Positions 9,717 through 19,972 of a stretch of 64,000 nucleotides of DNA are shown piece after piece. This stretch comes from Pegoplata infirma. Lineage: Eukaryota; Arthropoda; Insecta; Diptera; Anthomyiidae. A program made the position numbers and the translations under genes. The notes below the pieces were generated by a model. The model made no database searches and was not told the DNA's origin. It saw only the letters and a program-made list of their open reading frames with translations. The stretch is taken from the NCBI GenBank assembly GCA_963921195.1, contig OY992541.1:10200951-10264950 (forward strand). The letters run 5' to 3'. Within the stretch, counting starts at the first letter, position 1. Each line of letters opens with the position of its first letter.

Positions 9717-10016
9717 CACAGACTAAATACAGACTCGACAGTAGAGTTTACTAAGAAAAAATGGGGAAAAACTAAGCGATTTTAGGAGAAAACACAGCGG
9801 TTTTTAGTCCGTTTTACGCTAACATGGCAACACTTTCTACGACTTAGGAGTGAGTGAAACAACAAAAACCGATCTGGCATCCATTTTTCTTATGGCGCGT
9901 TATATCAGTTTTCTCTTTCTAACCTAATTCGTAGAATAATTTGAAAATATTAACCATATGGTTAAAGAATACTTTTTTGACACCTGTCACTTATGTCGAG
10001 TCTGCATTAGTCTGTG
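9717..10016 (+). mobile_element. 300-bp family E, complete copy between two P elements
   Basis: The length is 300 bp, CACAGACTAAATAC...GCATTAGTCTGTG, flanked by perfect 7-bp GTATTAT (9710-9716, 10017-10023). The duplication covers the end of one P element, its TTA and the first base of the next P. E therefore inserted exactly into a pre-existing P-TTA-P junction. Confidence 0.88.
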
Positions 10017-10022
10017 GTATTA

Positions 10023-10280
10023 TACCATATTCACATTGGCATCTTTAAATTTAAACATGTGTTTTCCCATACATTCAAATCAAAACATCGTTTTATTTTA
10101 AACATCTCGGAAACACGAAATAACAACTCTGTGTTAAGTTTTCATCAAAAAAGCAGCCGCTGCTAAACGAACCAGAAGAGAAGCGGATGCTTTCTTAAAC
10201 AACTAGCAATGCAAACACTATCGTTTAATTTAAAACACAAAAGTTAAACGATGTTTTAAACATTGTTTGCGAATATGGTA
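10023..10280 (+). mobile_element. MITE family P, complete copy 2
   Basis: The length is 258 bp, with TACCATATTCACATTGGCAT at the left and GCGAATATGGTA at the right, TTA on both sides (10020-10022, 10281-10283). It lacks about 20 bp of the body relative to copy 1. Confidence 0.86.
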
Positions 10281-10313
10281 TTAGATATTTCAATATCCGA
10301 TAACTCCCACTTT

Positions 10314-10737
10314 TATACCCTCCAACCACAGTATGGGGGTATACTCACTTTGTCATTCTGTTTGTAATATCGAAATATCAGTCGTGGACCCCATAAAGTA
10401 TATATTTTATTGATCCATGATCGATTCTAAGACATTCTGTGAATGTCCGTCCGTCTGTAGAAGGCACGATGCAGTCCAAAATAAAAGAGCTAGCCTCCTA
10501 GGCACGTTAAGTTCGTAAAAGGGCAAAATCGGCCCTTTTTTTTGAATTTTTGTTAAATAAATGAAATATTGGGTATATTTATCGGGATCGGAAGGTGCTC
10601 TTAACGTCCCCCACTGACCCCATCAACCCCTCAAAAAAAAAAAAACAAACGCCCCAGACAATTTTTTTTTTTATTTTTACATTTTGGAGAGTATAAAAGA
10701 TTTGGCACGGCCAAATTTAACACTCTCACTTGTTTTA
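10314..10737 (+). mobile_element. mini-me-like element, subtype 1, copy 2
   Basis: It starts TATACCCTCCAACCACAGTA and ends GGCACGGCCAAATTTAACAC...CTCACTTGTTTT. The core ACCCCATAAAGTATATATTT is followed by GTCCGTCCGTCTGT. It is shortened internally relative to copy 1. Confidence 0.8.
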
Positions 10738-10852
10738 AATAAAATAACTTCCAATGGTTTGAGAGTGAATTTTAAAAATAAGTATTGTTTACTTTAAAAT
10801 TACTGATTTTTTTTTTTTTTGAAACTAAATTCAGAAAAAACATTGTTCAGTA

Positions 10853-11361
10853 CACCGAAAAAAATCCATGCAACATTTTACGAAATAAACTTTCGTAGCT
10901 ATTTCTTTCGTAAAATACACGAACGTTTCGTTTATTTTACGAAAGTAAGTTTAGAAAACATTTTTGAAATTTTACGAAATTAAGAATATCCAGTCAAAAC
11001 CACTAACATGTAGTAAAAATAAAATAATCTTTTCAAAACAATTTTCAGAAAAAAATTTTTTTCCAAGTTTTTTTTTTTAAAGTTGTGAAAAATAAAAAAA
11101 ACAAAATTTTTTTATTTTTTGGAAAAAAACTTTGAACATTTTTCAGAGATAAAAAAAATAAAATTAACTACTTTAAATAACTGTTACTACATTACAGTAC
11201 TTTTATGTTAGTTGTTCAAAAAAAACGTCTTAAAATAACTAACAGAAATAGTTGTTTGATATTTTTCATACAAAAACAACTGACTTTGTAGTTGAAAACA
11301 ACTAACTACTGTAAAATATACAAACAACTAACATGTAGTAACTTACATAATTTTCAGAGTG
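10853..11361. mobile_element. TA-flanked MITE LL (CACCGAAAAAAAT ends)
   Basis: The length is 509 bp, CACCGAAAAAAAT to ATTTTCAGAGTG, with TA on both sides. Interior blocks repeat TTTTACGAAA and AACAACTAAC motifs. TA duplication with CACTR-type ends suggests a Tc1/mariner-like non-autonomous element (inference). Confidence 0.6.
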
Positions 11362-11363
11362 TA

Positions 11364-11866
11364 GAAAAAATTAGAAGGTACGCAGTGTTGTATTTGATGT
11401 ATTTTCCAATATGGTGGCAAAATGCTTGTTCTTCCTCATCTCACACGTATTTAATATAAAATTAGATTCTTTGTTTTTAAAAAATGGTACTTGTCTTTTA
11501 TTTAATTAAATTAATTGTTTATTTTGCTTTATTAAACGTTTTTTTTTAAGATAATACGCACTATTGATAGTTTAAATACTTGCATTGTAATTTATAAAAA
11601 ATATTATTATTTTGAGGAAATTACGTTTTTTAATAATATAATATTATAATATTAGAGAATAAAAAGTTTTTTGAATGAAAGAAACACTGTAAAATATTTT
11701 TGTAGCTTTCTTTAAAGCGTTTTTAGTGTGTTTTTCAATACGTGAATTTGCGAAAAAAAACATCTAAAATTCACGTTTTAGCTAATAACTCATTCGTTCG
11801 CTTTCTACGAAGATTTGCATGTATAAAAATGTTTTAACAATTGTAAACATTTTAAGTTATACTCCA
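11364..11866. other. No feature recognised
   Basis: AT-rich sequence; CAATATGGTGGCAAAATGCTTG near 11407 is the least AT-rich part. No frame or repeat match. Confidence 0.4.
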
Positions 11867-11887
11867 CCAAAGTTATACTCCACCAAA

Positions 11888-12107
11888 TAGGGGGCCCCTA
11901 TAGGTTAGTTGGTAGCGTGCTAGCCTATGAAACAGGGGGTCGTGGGTTCGATTCCCACAAAAACCCTTGGTCGATTTTGCTACAACGAGACGACGGTCAT
12001 TGTTACCAGTTCTCGTTTAGGTTTAAATTATTAAAAATGATGTGTAATTAAATTGGAAAAATAAATAAAAACTGATCATTGGATCAAATTATTATATATT
12101 ATTATAT
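11888..12107 (+). mobile_element. tRNA-derived SINE, copy 1
   Basis: An internal RNA polymerase III promoter is visible: A box TAGGTTAGTTGG (11901-11912) and B box GGTTCGATTCC (11945-11955). The tRNA-like head is followed by ~150 bp of unrelated body (CTACAACGAGACGACGGTCA, TTGTTACCAGTTCTCG) and an ATT-rich tail. TACTCCACCAAA occurs immediately on both sides (11876-11887, 12108-12119), a target duplication made by retroposition. The head does not fold into a clean cloverleaf ending at the acceptor stem, so I call a SINE, not a functional tRNA gene. Confidence 0.82.
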
Positions 12108-12199
12108 TACTCCACCAAAGGCGATAAAACTATTCACAATTTCACAAAAAATTACCCCTAAAAAAACTCCAAAATAACTACGAAATATTTTTTTTTTTT

Positions 12200-12260
12200 T
12201 CAAATATGTTAAGAATTCGTAAAAATACTCACCTCGAGTATTAAAATTCATATTCACAAC
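12200..12260 (-). other. Isolated strong donor site, minus strand
   Basis: On the minus strand ACTCGAG|GTGAGT fits the donor consensus (junction near 12232), preceded by a short frame starting ATGAATTTTAATACTCGAG. There is no convincing upstream promoter or acceptor. It may be chance. Confidence 0.15.
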
Positions 12261-12532
12261 ATTTTTTTTAACAAAAATATATTTAAAAAAAAATATATAG
12301 ATTTGTTAAAATTTGGTTGCTTCACAACTTCCAACACGTGTTATAAAAACTGTATACATTAGCAGCTGTTTACACATCGACAGTGTTGCCAACTATTATA
12401 ACATTTTTAAATTTTTTCTTACCAATATATTGGAAATTGAATACAATCAAAAAATTTTTAAAAATCTATACTTGACAAATTGACTTTTTGCCGCCAAAAT
12501 TGAAAATTCAGCCAAAGTGCAGTGGTTGGTAA

Positions 12533-12592
12533 TGAGGCCATATGGCCTTATTTCTCAACTCATTGGGAAATAAGGCCAAATGGCCTTATTGC
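12533..12592. repeat. Short inverted repeat with AAGGCCATATGGCCTT motifs
   Basis: AGGCCATATGGCCTTATTTC and GAAATAAGGCCAAATGGCCTT face each other around a 16-bp loop. A 14-base C run follows at ~12609-12622, a likely length-unstable site. Confidence 0.6.
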
Positions 12593-12625
12593 CTATGGCT
12601 TTATTTCAACCCCCCCCCCCCCATA

Positions 12626-12783
12626 TATTTTTGCAGGTTATTATATAAAAATAGGAGTCCAAATTTCGCATAAAATTATATAAAAAATTTATCAAAGTAT
12701 AGTTTTTTCGCATCAAATTCTATATAATCATATATGATGTTTATAAAATTATATAAAACTATATAAAAACTTTTTTACTCGGG
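12626..12783. mobile_element. Element N, right-half fragment
   Basis: GGAGTCCAAATTTCGCATAAAATT through CATATATGATGTTTATAAAA to CTTTTTTACTCGGG matches the right arm of the complete N element. A further fragment (GGGGTCCAAATTTCGCATA) lies at 12877-12900. Confidence 0.7.
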
Positions 12784-13079
12784 ATGTTACATTATATTAC
12801 AGGTTTATACAATTTTATATATTTTTATATAATTATATCTGATTATATAATTTTGCTGTTGTTATATAAAAATAGGGGTCCAAATTTCGCATAAAATTAT
12901 TATAATGTAATGTCAAAAATCGCAAAAAATCCGGACAAATTTTTAAAAGTTTCAAAAAGAAAATTTGTTGTAGTTTTTGTTATTTTTTTTATTAAAACGT
13001 AAATTTATAAATTAAAAAAGAAAATCTTTGTGTGAAGGCAGGTTAAATTTTTTAATGACATGCTTCATTTGCTGAAGGG

Positions 13080-13234
13080 TGTTGCAAACCGGCAGGACTT
13101 TATTCTTTATTTATAAATTGTTACTGATATTGTCTGCACCAAAAGCAAAATAATTTGAAAAAATAAAAAAGGGTATAAAGTGGAGGGTATATTTAATTCG
13201 CCTCAGCCGAATAGCGTTCTCACTTGTTTAAATA
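13080..13234 (+). mobile_element. mini-me-like element, 3' fragment
   Basis: GTGGAGGGTATATTTAATTC, GCCGAATAGCGTTCTCACTTG: the terminal signature of the mini-me-like family without its 5' part. Confidence 0.55.
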
Positions 13235-13684
13235 TGGAATTTGGCAATATTTTAAAAAATTTTATAATGTTAAACTTTTTGACTTCATTTTCGTATTCAG
13301 CGTGCGATTTTACGTTAAAAATAAATGTTAAATATCGTGAATCGAACAATTTTTAAAAATTTGAAAACTTCCCAGTCAGAAACTGCCAACCTTTCCAAAG
13401 AAAAAGTCTTGGCAAAGCACTTAATTTTTTGTGTAAAAGTAGTATGAATTTGAAAAAATACTTTGCAAGCACTTTGCCAATGTTTTTTATTTATTCGTTC
13501 AAAATATAAATTTGAAATTAAAATTTATTAATTTTCATAACAATTTGAATATTTTTTATTAGCAGGATAAGTGACCGGTCCTTAATAGGTTACGTGACAT
13601 GCCATTCAGACACAATGACCCATCACAAACTTGAAAAAAAAAAGCCTTTTCTAGTCGCCTGGGTCTAAGTGCAGCACTGTTGCC

Positions 13685-14156
13685 AAGTCGGAGGTTTTTC
13701 TGCTAAATCTAGCGCTTTTTGTTTGGATTTAGCGGGGTAAAATTGGTTTTAGCGGGAACGGTGCTTTAGCGGGAAAATCTAGCGCTTTTTGTTTGGATTA
13801 AGTGGGAAAAATTTAGAGGTTTTTTTCCAGTTTTTTTTTTTTTCAATCGAAAACGCCAAGTTTGTCGAATTTTAGTGCTTTTTTTGTAACTTAGCGGGAG
13901 AATTTTATATTTTCCCGCTAAATTTTTTTCGGCGGTGTTTATAGTAAAAAGTAAATTTTCGTAGAAAAAACAATTTGGAGGTTTTTTTTAATTTTTCTTT
14001 TTTGTCAATCAAAATGCCAAGTTTTTCGGTTTTCAGCGCTTTTTTTCGTAATTTAGCGGGAGAATTTTAAATTTTCCCCGCTAAATTTTTTTTTGGCGGT
14101 TTCTAGCGCTTTTTTAGTGAAATTTAGTTTTTGGTTAAAAATAGTTGGCAACAGTG
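13685..14156. mobile_element. Inverted-repeat element QQ (CACTGTTGCCAA ends)
   Basis: CACTGTTGCCAAGTCGGAGG at the left and TAGTTGGCAACAGTG at the right. Both arms are filled with TTTAGCGGG / TAGCGCTTTTT motifs repeated many times. The ends resemble hAT-like elements, but no matching 8-bp duplication is seen in the flanks. Confidence 0.65.
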
Positions 14157-14157
14157 A

Positions 14158-14276
14158 ACTTATATAACTTAATAATCGTCAATCGTTAGCTCATTATTCT
14201 ATTACCATAAGATGATACTATATGGTAACGGAATAATGATGGAAACGATGCGACTGACGACTATCAAGTTACATTA
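14158..14276. mobile_element. Palindromic MITE RR, copy 1
   Basis: AACTTAATAATCGTCAATCG and CGACTGACGACTATCAAGTT pair, and TCATTATTCTATTACCATA pairs with TATGGTAACGGAATAATGA. A partial second copy lies at 34463-34575. Confidence 0.7.
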
Positions 14277-14285
14277 TTACCCCCC

Positions 14286-14587
14286 AGGTCTTTGAAAGTT
14301 TTTGGCAAAAAAAAGGCGTTTTCTTAGGGGTTGGTTTAGTTCTTCGAAGGGGAAACTTTTTCCCCTGATCCGATTTCCGAACTTAACCAGCCTGTGACCA
14401 TAAGATATATTTTTGCCAAACTTCAGGAGTGCTTTCCACAGACAGACGGACGGAAATTCCTAGAACGTCTTAGAATCGATCATGGATCAATAATAAATAT
14501 ACTTAATGTGCTTCCGGACCGATATTTCGATGCGTTACATACGTAATGACAAACCAACCATACCATACTGTGGTTGGAGGGTATAAA
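14286..14587 (-). mobile_element. mini-me-like element, subtype 1, partial reverse copy
   Basis: In reverse: TATACCCTCCAACCACAGTAT, CGTAACGCATCGAAATATCG, the CATGATCGATTCTAAGACGTTC block and CCGTCCGTCTGTCTGTGG. It is truncated at the 3' end. Confidence 0.75.
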
Positions 14588-14592
14588 AACTA

Positions 14593-15700
14593 AAAAATTA
14601 ACGGTTTCTTCCCTCTCATTTGCACCTCCTAAATATGAATTTGGGCCACTAAAAAAATACGTGTTCCTTTATTTTTCCTGATCTACAAAATAAAACCAAT
14701 TCCATAAAGATCGAAAGGTGACACCAGTAAAGCTATGTTTACATCATTCCACTGAGTATTAAGACTTGTCAAAAAATCGTGTGTAATCTGATTTTGTTGA
14801 CAGTCTAATAAGACTTTTGATTTTATGAAATATTTAAAAAAATGGCTGTGTGTTATTAGATTTGCATACAAACAGCTGTTTTGAAAAATGTCTGTTTGAT
14901 TTTGTTTATGATTTTTTGGCAGTATTAAGACATTGGTATTATTTTACTTTCTTAAAATCCAAAGACTCGGTGGGATGATATAAACACACATTAAGATTTT
15001 CCTTGTGAGTACAAAAATGGTCGAAAATAAAAAAAAATGCAAATTTTAATCCAATATTTCCCATTTTTAGAAATTTTATAAATGTTCTTATCGTAAAGGT
15101 AGTTTATATGAGCAATACAAGTAAAACTGTTGCGATTCCTTAAATATTTGAAGCGATGATTTGTGAATACAAAAAAGTTTATCTGTTAAATTTTTAAAGA
15201 ATACCAATTATAATATAGGCATTTAACCCGAATTTAAGAGCGACGTTTCCATGTGGGCTAGGAATAAACATAGACTGATATTTTACAATTTCAATAGACT
15301 TCGTCCTTGGCCAAATGCAGCTCTAGTTAAAAATTAAGACATCGCATTTACACCTTTTAAATGGACGGACATATTGGTCTAGTACCATTATTTCGGGTAG
15401 TTAAAAACACAAAATAAACTATAGGGTATACCAATAAAGCCGAAAAAATGTGTCTGGGACTGGCAAATTTTTTCGGGAAAATTGTTTATCCTAAAGCATA
15501 GTAATCTGTTTATTACGATGAAAATTTCACTTAAACTATAAACGCCTCAAATTGCAATAAAACATTTTAAATTCAACAACTACTGACAATTCTATGAGAG
15601 ACACTATCATAACAAAACTGAAATGTCACTTTTCCACGGCAATTTAAATTGTCTTGTATAATAAATACGCGTGAAAACTTATTTTTTAACAATTTCCCTA
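14593..15700. other. Mostly unassigned; decayed repeat body near 15.2-15.3 kb
   Basis: ACCCGAATTTAAGAGCGACG to TTTCAATAGACTTCGTCC resembles 34160-34245 and is a repeat remnant. From 15640 to 15704 the sequence (GCGTGAAAACTT, TTAACAATTTCCCTATAAT) is the left part of a repeat continuing at 16260. Confidence 0.4.
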
Positions 15701-15704
15701 TAAT

Positions 15705-16259
15705 AGCTGTGTTCGCGAACTCAATAATTTGTAAGAATTTGTACAAATTATTACGAATTTTGTCTAAAAGTCGTTCGCGTACTTTAAAAACCCAGTAACT
15801 AGAGAGAAAATGAGAGAAAAAAGTGACAGTTCTATTTTAGAAACTTGCAAGTTTTTACTGGATAAATTTTTGCCAGCAAGAATTATCAAGCACAAAAAAA
15901 CATATGTTTTAAAAACGTATGACTATATTTTTGTAAACAAAATACAAAATATTCTGCAGTTACATTTTTGTGTATGAAATATGATTAAATATCAAGGAAT
16001 GAATAAAAAAAATACATCCTAAAATTAAATTTCTTTTATTAACAATTTAAAAAATAAATACCATCAAACTAAAAATGTACAAATGAATGCAAAATTTTTT
16101 ATAAGCTGATTTAAATCAGCTGTTTAACTAACTTGCAAGTTTTTACGGATTTCTGTTCGCGTACTTTTTACAATTTTTTCTTTTTGAGAGCGATTTCTTT
16201 TTAACTCTCTAAAATTTTGTTGCTTGATAATTTTTACTGGGAAAGTACGCAAACAGACT
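15705..16259. mobile_element. MITE SS inserted in a dispersed repeat
   Basis: AGCTGTGTTCGCGAAC...GTACGCAAACAGACT; CAGTAA and TATCAAGCA motifs occur in both arms. TAAT flanks both sides. The interrupted sequence is continuous at 63800-63890 on the other strand, which gives an empty site and supports a 3-4 bp TAA(T) duplication. The interior is non-coding. Confidence 0.72.
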
Positions 16260-16335
16260 TAATTTCTCGCGTTGCCAAATTTTTTTTTTATATGGAGTTT
16301 GACAGATTTTGTTCCCGTGAAATCGAACAGAGTAC
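16260..16335 (-). repeat. Dispersed repeat, right part
   Basis: TTTCTCGCGTTGCCAAATTT, TATGGAGTTTGACAGATTTT, CCCGTGAAATCG. Related copies are at 63484-63560 and 63800-63890 (reverse). With 15640-15704 it forms one repeat split by SS. Confidence 0.6.
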
Positions 16336-16619
16336 TATGCTTAATAAATTAGTCAATCAATTTTTTATCATAATGTAATGAATTTCTTTTATCAAATAAG
16401 CTACAAACAAATTGTGTTTTCGTGACTTTGACAATTTAGATACGTCTTTTTTTTTTGTTCTAGAAGTGCTTTAATAGTACCATATTTTTAGGTTTTAAAA
16501 CGCTTTCAAATTGCTTTAAAATAGCAACGGTATACCGTTCGCCGTGGTTATCATTTTGGACGCTGGGAGAGTACTAAACTGTGATGCTTTCCCAGCACAT
16601 AAGCGACCAATATAATTAT

Positions 16620-16740
16620 ATTATAATTAAAAACAACTTTCTTGCGGGTTGTTTTGTGCGTGTTTGTTGCATTATGTCTACATATATTGTTTTGTTGGTG
16701 TAACCGGGAAATAAGAGCTCGTTACTGGTAACGCTACAAA
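16620..16740 (+). repeat. Fragment of palindromic repeat AD
   Basis: GTGTTTGTTGCATTATGTCTACATATATTG...GGTGTAACCGGGAA matches the right arm of the complete copy at 51246-51400. Confidence 0.55.
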
Positions 16741-16820
16741 AGAAGCAGTAACAAATCAGCTGTTTCCTTTTTGTCATATGTCAATACATGTAAAATATTT
16801 TTAAACAAAGTTGCATTTTA

Positions 16821-16924
16821 TACCCACTTCTCACTTACAGCTAAAACGGTTATCGAGAAAATATTTTTAGCAATTACTTTATGCTATTACAGTATATTGA
16901 CAGATAATGTTGATAAAAACAGTC
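16821..16924 (+). mobile_element. MITE family M, copy 3 (right end replaced)
   Basis: TACCCACTTCTCACTTACAG...CTATTACAGTATATTGACAG...AAAACAGTCTTA; the last part is lost where a C element begins. Confidence 0.65.
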
Positions 16925-16927
16925 TTA

Positions 16928-17192
16928 AGGCCTATTCACACCTGAGGTGAAATCTCGTTCGAACGAGATTTCGATCATATGGTCTGTATCGTTTTATATC
17001 CAATTCACACCTGAGGTGAAATCTCGTTCGAACAAGATTTCGATCATATGGTTGTGTATAAAATGATGCAGACCATATGATCGAAATCTCGTTCGAACGA
17101 GATTTCACCTCAGGTGTGAATAGGCCTTTATACACAACCATATGATCGAAATCTCGTCCGAACGAGATTTCACCTCAAGTGTGAATTGGGTA
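16928..17192. mobile_element. MITE family C, outer copy interrupted by an inner C
   Basis: AGGCCTATTCACACCTGAGG at the left, GGTGTGAATTGGGTA at the right, TTA on both sides (16925-16927, 17193-17195). It contains the palindrome AATCTCGTTCGAACGAGATT typical of the family. The loop (GTTTTATACACAACC) is split by the inner copy. Confidence 0.85.
16997..17127. mobile_element. MITE family C, inner 131-bp copy
   Basis: TATCCAATTCACACCTGAGG...GGTGTGAATAGGCCT, flanked by TTA on each side (16994-16996, 17128-17130). The unbroken loop of the other C copies gives the empty site. The 69-codon minus frame here is repeat-derived. Confidence 0.88.
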
Positions 17193-17244
17193 TTACATAA
17201 AAATCTAAAGCGTTTTGAGGCACAGATAAGACCTTGCTAGCCTA

Positions 17245-17563
17245 CTTTACCAATTGAGTAACGAGACCTTTAGAATGAAGCTTAAATTCCTCATTTACAT
17301 GTATAGTGTCATAACTCAAAAAACGTGATTTTTGAGTTAATGATATATAATTATACATCATATCATGCTTTATATTGCGTAAATAATTCGTATTAATGTC
17401 TTTAAAACTCACCATTTGAGAAGAGAACACTCCATAATAACATTTTTTATATACCGATCTTTTTCAATGGAAAACCAGTTTCAATTGTAAACTTTAAACG
17501 CGTTTTCTGCATAATCGAATATTTTGAGTTATGGCACTATACAAGTAAAATGAGCGATATGTT
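17245..17563. mobile_element. Inverted-repeat family BB, copy 1
   Basis: The arms carry CTCATTTAC.TGTATAGTG and TCATAACTCAAAAAACG at the left, and GAGTTATGGCACTATACAAG with ATGAGCGATATG at the right. Related copies start near 22649, 22928 and 51808. Exact ends are not fixed. Confidence 0.6.
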
Positions 17564-17624
17564 AATACGACATTGACGTAATAGCCAATTAATTGATTTC
17601 ATGGCATATGTAAATTGACAATAA

Positions 17625-18116
17625 AGGCCGTTTGTCACGATTATACTGAGCCGTATGATTTTATTAAACCAAAATAAAATGAAATTTTCTCTGACTGTCA
17701 AAAAATCAAACCAAAAAATATTTTCGATACATTGCTCTTTGCAACCATCATATTTCAAATAATATGAAAACAGCTGTTTAGAAAAATAAATGCTGAAAAA
17801 GATAATTTGTTGCGTATTTTTAAAAAATTCGTTAAAATAAGAGACTTATAAATTAATAACCTTAACTTTCTATCCTTAGTTTTTTGTTTTTATGCTTTTG
17901 GCAACAAATTAAAAAAAAAAAAATACAACCCTGATAAAATGAAAAGTCTCAGCTTTTAGAAATATTTCTAAAAATGACGAGTATTATAAGACTGTCAAAA
18001 TTTCTTCCGTATTACCGTCCGCGTCATTACATTTCGTATGTACACGATAACATTTTTAAATTCTATACGATTTTTTGACAGATCATTTAACTGAGTCTTA
18101 TCGTGACAAACGGCCT
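17625..18116. mobile_element. MITE family L, complete copy (492 bp)
   Basis: AGGCCGTTTGTCACGATTAT...TCTTATCGTGACAAACGGCCT, with TAA on both sides (17622-17624, 18117-18119). A second, larger copy near 39.5-41.7 kb has a proven empty site. It is non-coding; the minus frame at 17537-17758 crosses its border. Confidence 0.88.
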
Positions 18117-18284
18117 TAAAGAAGTTTACTTAAAATAGTGGAACGATTTTTGCTGACATGACGAAAAACCATGAGTTTTGATGTGAGAATATGTGATTCA
18201 GCCAAGCAGTTGGTAATTTGCAAAAAGTTGAAGTCAGTTCTCTGTCAAACTCCGTCTAGATTAGCAAACACCATCACGATGGCA

Positions 18285-18405
18285 ATTAACCCCCAGTTTC
18301 TGTAAGACGAACGAACGTCTAAAATCTGCACTTATTTTGTTATTGTAACAAAAACAAAATACATGTAAATTCTTGACGTTCGCAATATACGTAATATACT
18401 GTGCA
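18285..18405. mobile_element. MITE family W, partial copy
   Basis: TTAACCCCCAGTTTCTGTAAGACGAACGAACG, then ATTTTGTTATTGTAACAA and TTCTTGACGTTCG. The right terminal CTGGGGG is missing. Confidence 0.62.
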
Positions 18406-18635
18406 ATTAGCTTATTTGTTGGTCAAATAAATTGTTGGTGTATTTTACGCAAAAACTATTGAAGAGTATATTTAACGCAATCAAACAAATTTAGACAATA
18501 AAACGATGTTCTTATTCATTTTTAACTGGTTTAATTATTGGTTTTCCTCACACAATTTAAAGGTCAACATTAAATGGAGATTTATTTTGACAGATAAAGT
18601 GTTTAAATTTGTATGGTGAAAACGCGTAGTTAAAC

Positions 18636-19923
18636 GGTACTGCGCAATAACTCCCAAATGAAATATGTCCCAATGAAATAAGTTCCAAGAAAAATGAATT
18701 AACTCCACACTTTAAAAAATGAAATAACTCCCAAAGAAAAAATGAAATATGTCCCAATATTTGGGAGTTAAAATCAAAATAATAACTCCCAAAAAAAATG
18801 AAGGAACTGCCAATGAAATAAGTGCCAAAGAAAATGAAATATGTTCCCATTACAGGAATTATGTCTACATGTTCATTGTTCAAGTATGAACATGGGTTTT
18901 ATTCATAGCTGTATGCTATGATTGAAATAACGAAATGAATAAATAACAATATTTTTTCAAAAATAATCAAATAACAGATTATTAAAATAAATCCAAAAAT
19001 TATGAAAACAATATCGTCACCTAAAATGCAAAACGCCCTAACTAACAAAAAATTCAAAATCGGTATTTTGATTGACTCTTGTGTATTTTATTAACCTACA
19101 CGTCCTTACAAAAACTTAGGGTGACATTATAAAAATTAGCGATTTTATAGCCCAAAATTAAAAACATGTGAATTGCGAAATCGCCAATGAACGCAACTAG
19201 AAATAATGTTTTTTTTTAACACAAAATTTTAAAGTTTTTATGGTTTACAAAATCCATGCATTAAACCCACCCTCTCCGCAGAGTAAAGTTTTCTAGGGTA
19301 GCAGGCCTTTTCGCTATCAAATTTGTAACGCCACAAAAAGACCTGATATCCAAAATAGCTTTGGTTAGCAGAGAGGGTGGGTTTAATGCATGGAGTATGC
19401 AATCCCTAAGTCCGGCCGAAGGCCGGCTACACAAAAAACCTTTATTACAAAAAAAACAAATCATAGAAGTCGTAATTTCGACATTTTGGCCAAAAAAAAA
19501 TGTTTTGGATTTTTTGACAATTTGGTTTTGAGAGAAATAACATTTTAAGACCTATCATTTTGGGCTATATGTCGCAGCTTGGGCGATATAACATTTACGG
19601 TTTTGGGCGATAAGACCTTGGGCGCTATGTCCGTACGCCATATATTGTTTTCAATTAAAATTAAATAAGTCCCACCATTGATGAAATAACTCCCAAAGCT
19701 TAAAAAGAAATGTACTAACTCCCAAACTATTTTTTGTTGGGTTTTTTTTCATTTGGAAGTTATTTCATAATGAAATTAATCCCAAGAAAATTTGTGCAAT
19801 AATACACTGGGAATAATTTCATAATGAAATAAGTCCCAAATCGTATGTAAAATTTTTGGGAGTTGTTTAATTTTTTTTTTTTTTTTTGGGAGTTATTTCA
19901 TTTGTGAGTTATTGCGCAGTACC
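18636..19923. mobile_element. Foldback-like element U (1.29 kb)
   Basis: Terminal inverted repeats GGTACTGCGCAATAACTC.CAAATGAAATA. Each arm (about 210-260 bp) is built of degenerate repeats of a 16-mer, ATGAAATAACTCCCAA (variants AATATGTCCC, AATAAGTGCC). The flanks are TAGTTAAAC (18627-18635) and TAGTTGAAC (19924-19932), 8 of 9 identical. Short-repeat arms plus a 9-bp duplication are features of Foldback elements and MULE relatives. The central ~780 bp has no coding frame. The 108-codon minus frame is a read-through of the repeats. Confidence 0.82.
19254..19393. mobile_element. MITE X inside U
   Basis: CCATGCATTAAACCCACCCT...AGGGTGGGTTTAATGCATGG, 140 bp, ~24-bp inverted ends. The adjacent GCAATCCCTAAGTCCGGCCG and one X arm reappear in reverse near 31135-31180, so X belongs to a longer dispersed repeat. 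Confidence 0.7.
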
Positions 19924-19972
19924 TAGTTGAACTACTTTAAATTAATGCGAATAGGGTATAACACAGTGTTAC

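Noticed and set aside
11888..11970. Functional tRNA gene
   Set aside because: The boxes are good, but the head continues into a SINE body with a target duplication, a second copy has the same body, and no complete cloverleaf with acceptor stem is apparent.
16932..17141. 69-codon minus frame, and similar frames at 49482 and 54909
   Set aside because: They lie entirely in C, D and mini-me repeats and recur only because the repeats recur.
18557..18883. 108-codon minus frame rich in Phe/Gly/Ser
   Set aside because: It reads through the ATGAAATAACTCCCAA repeats of the Foldback-like element.
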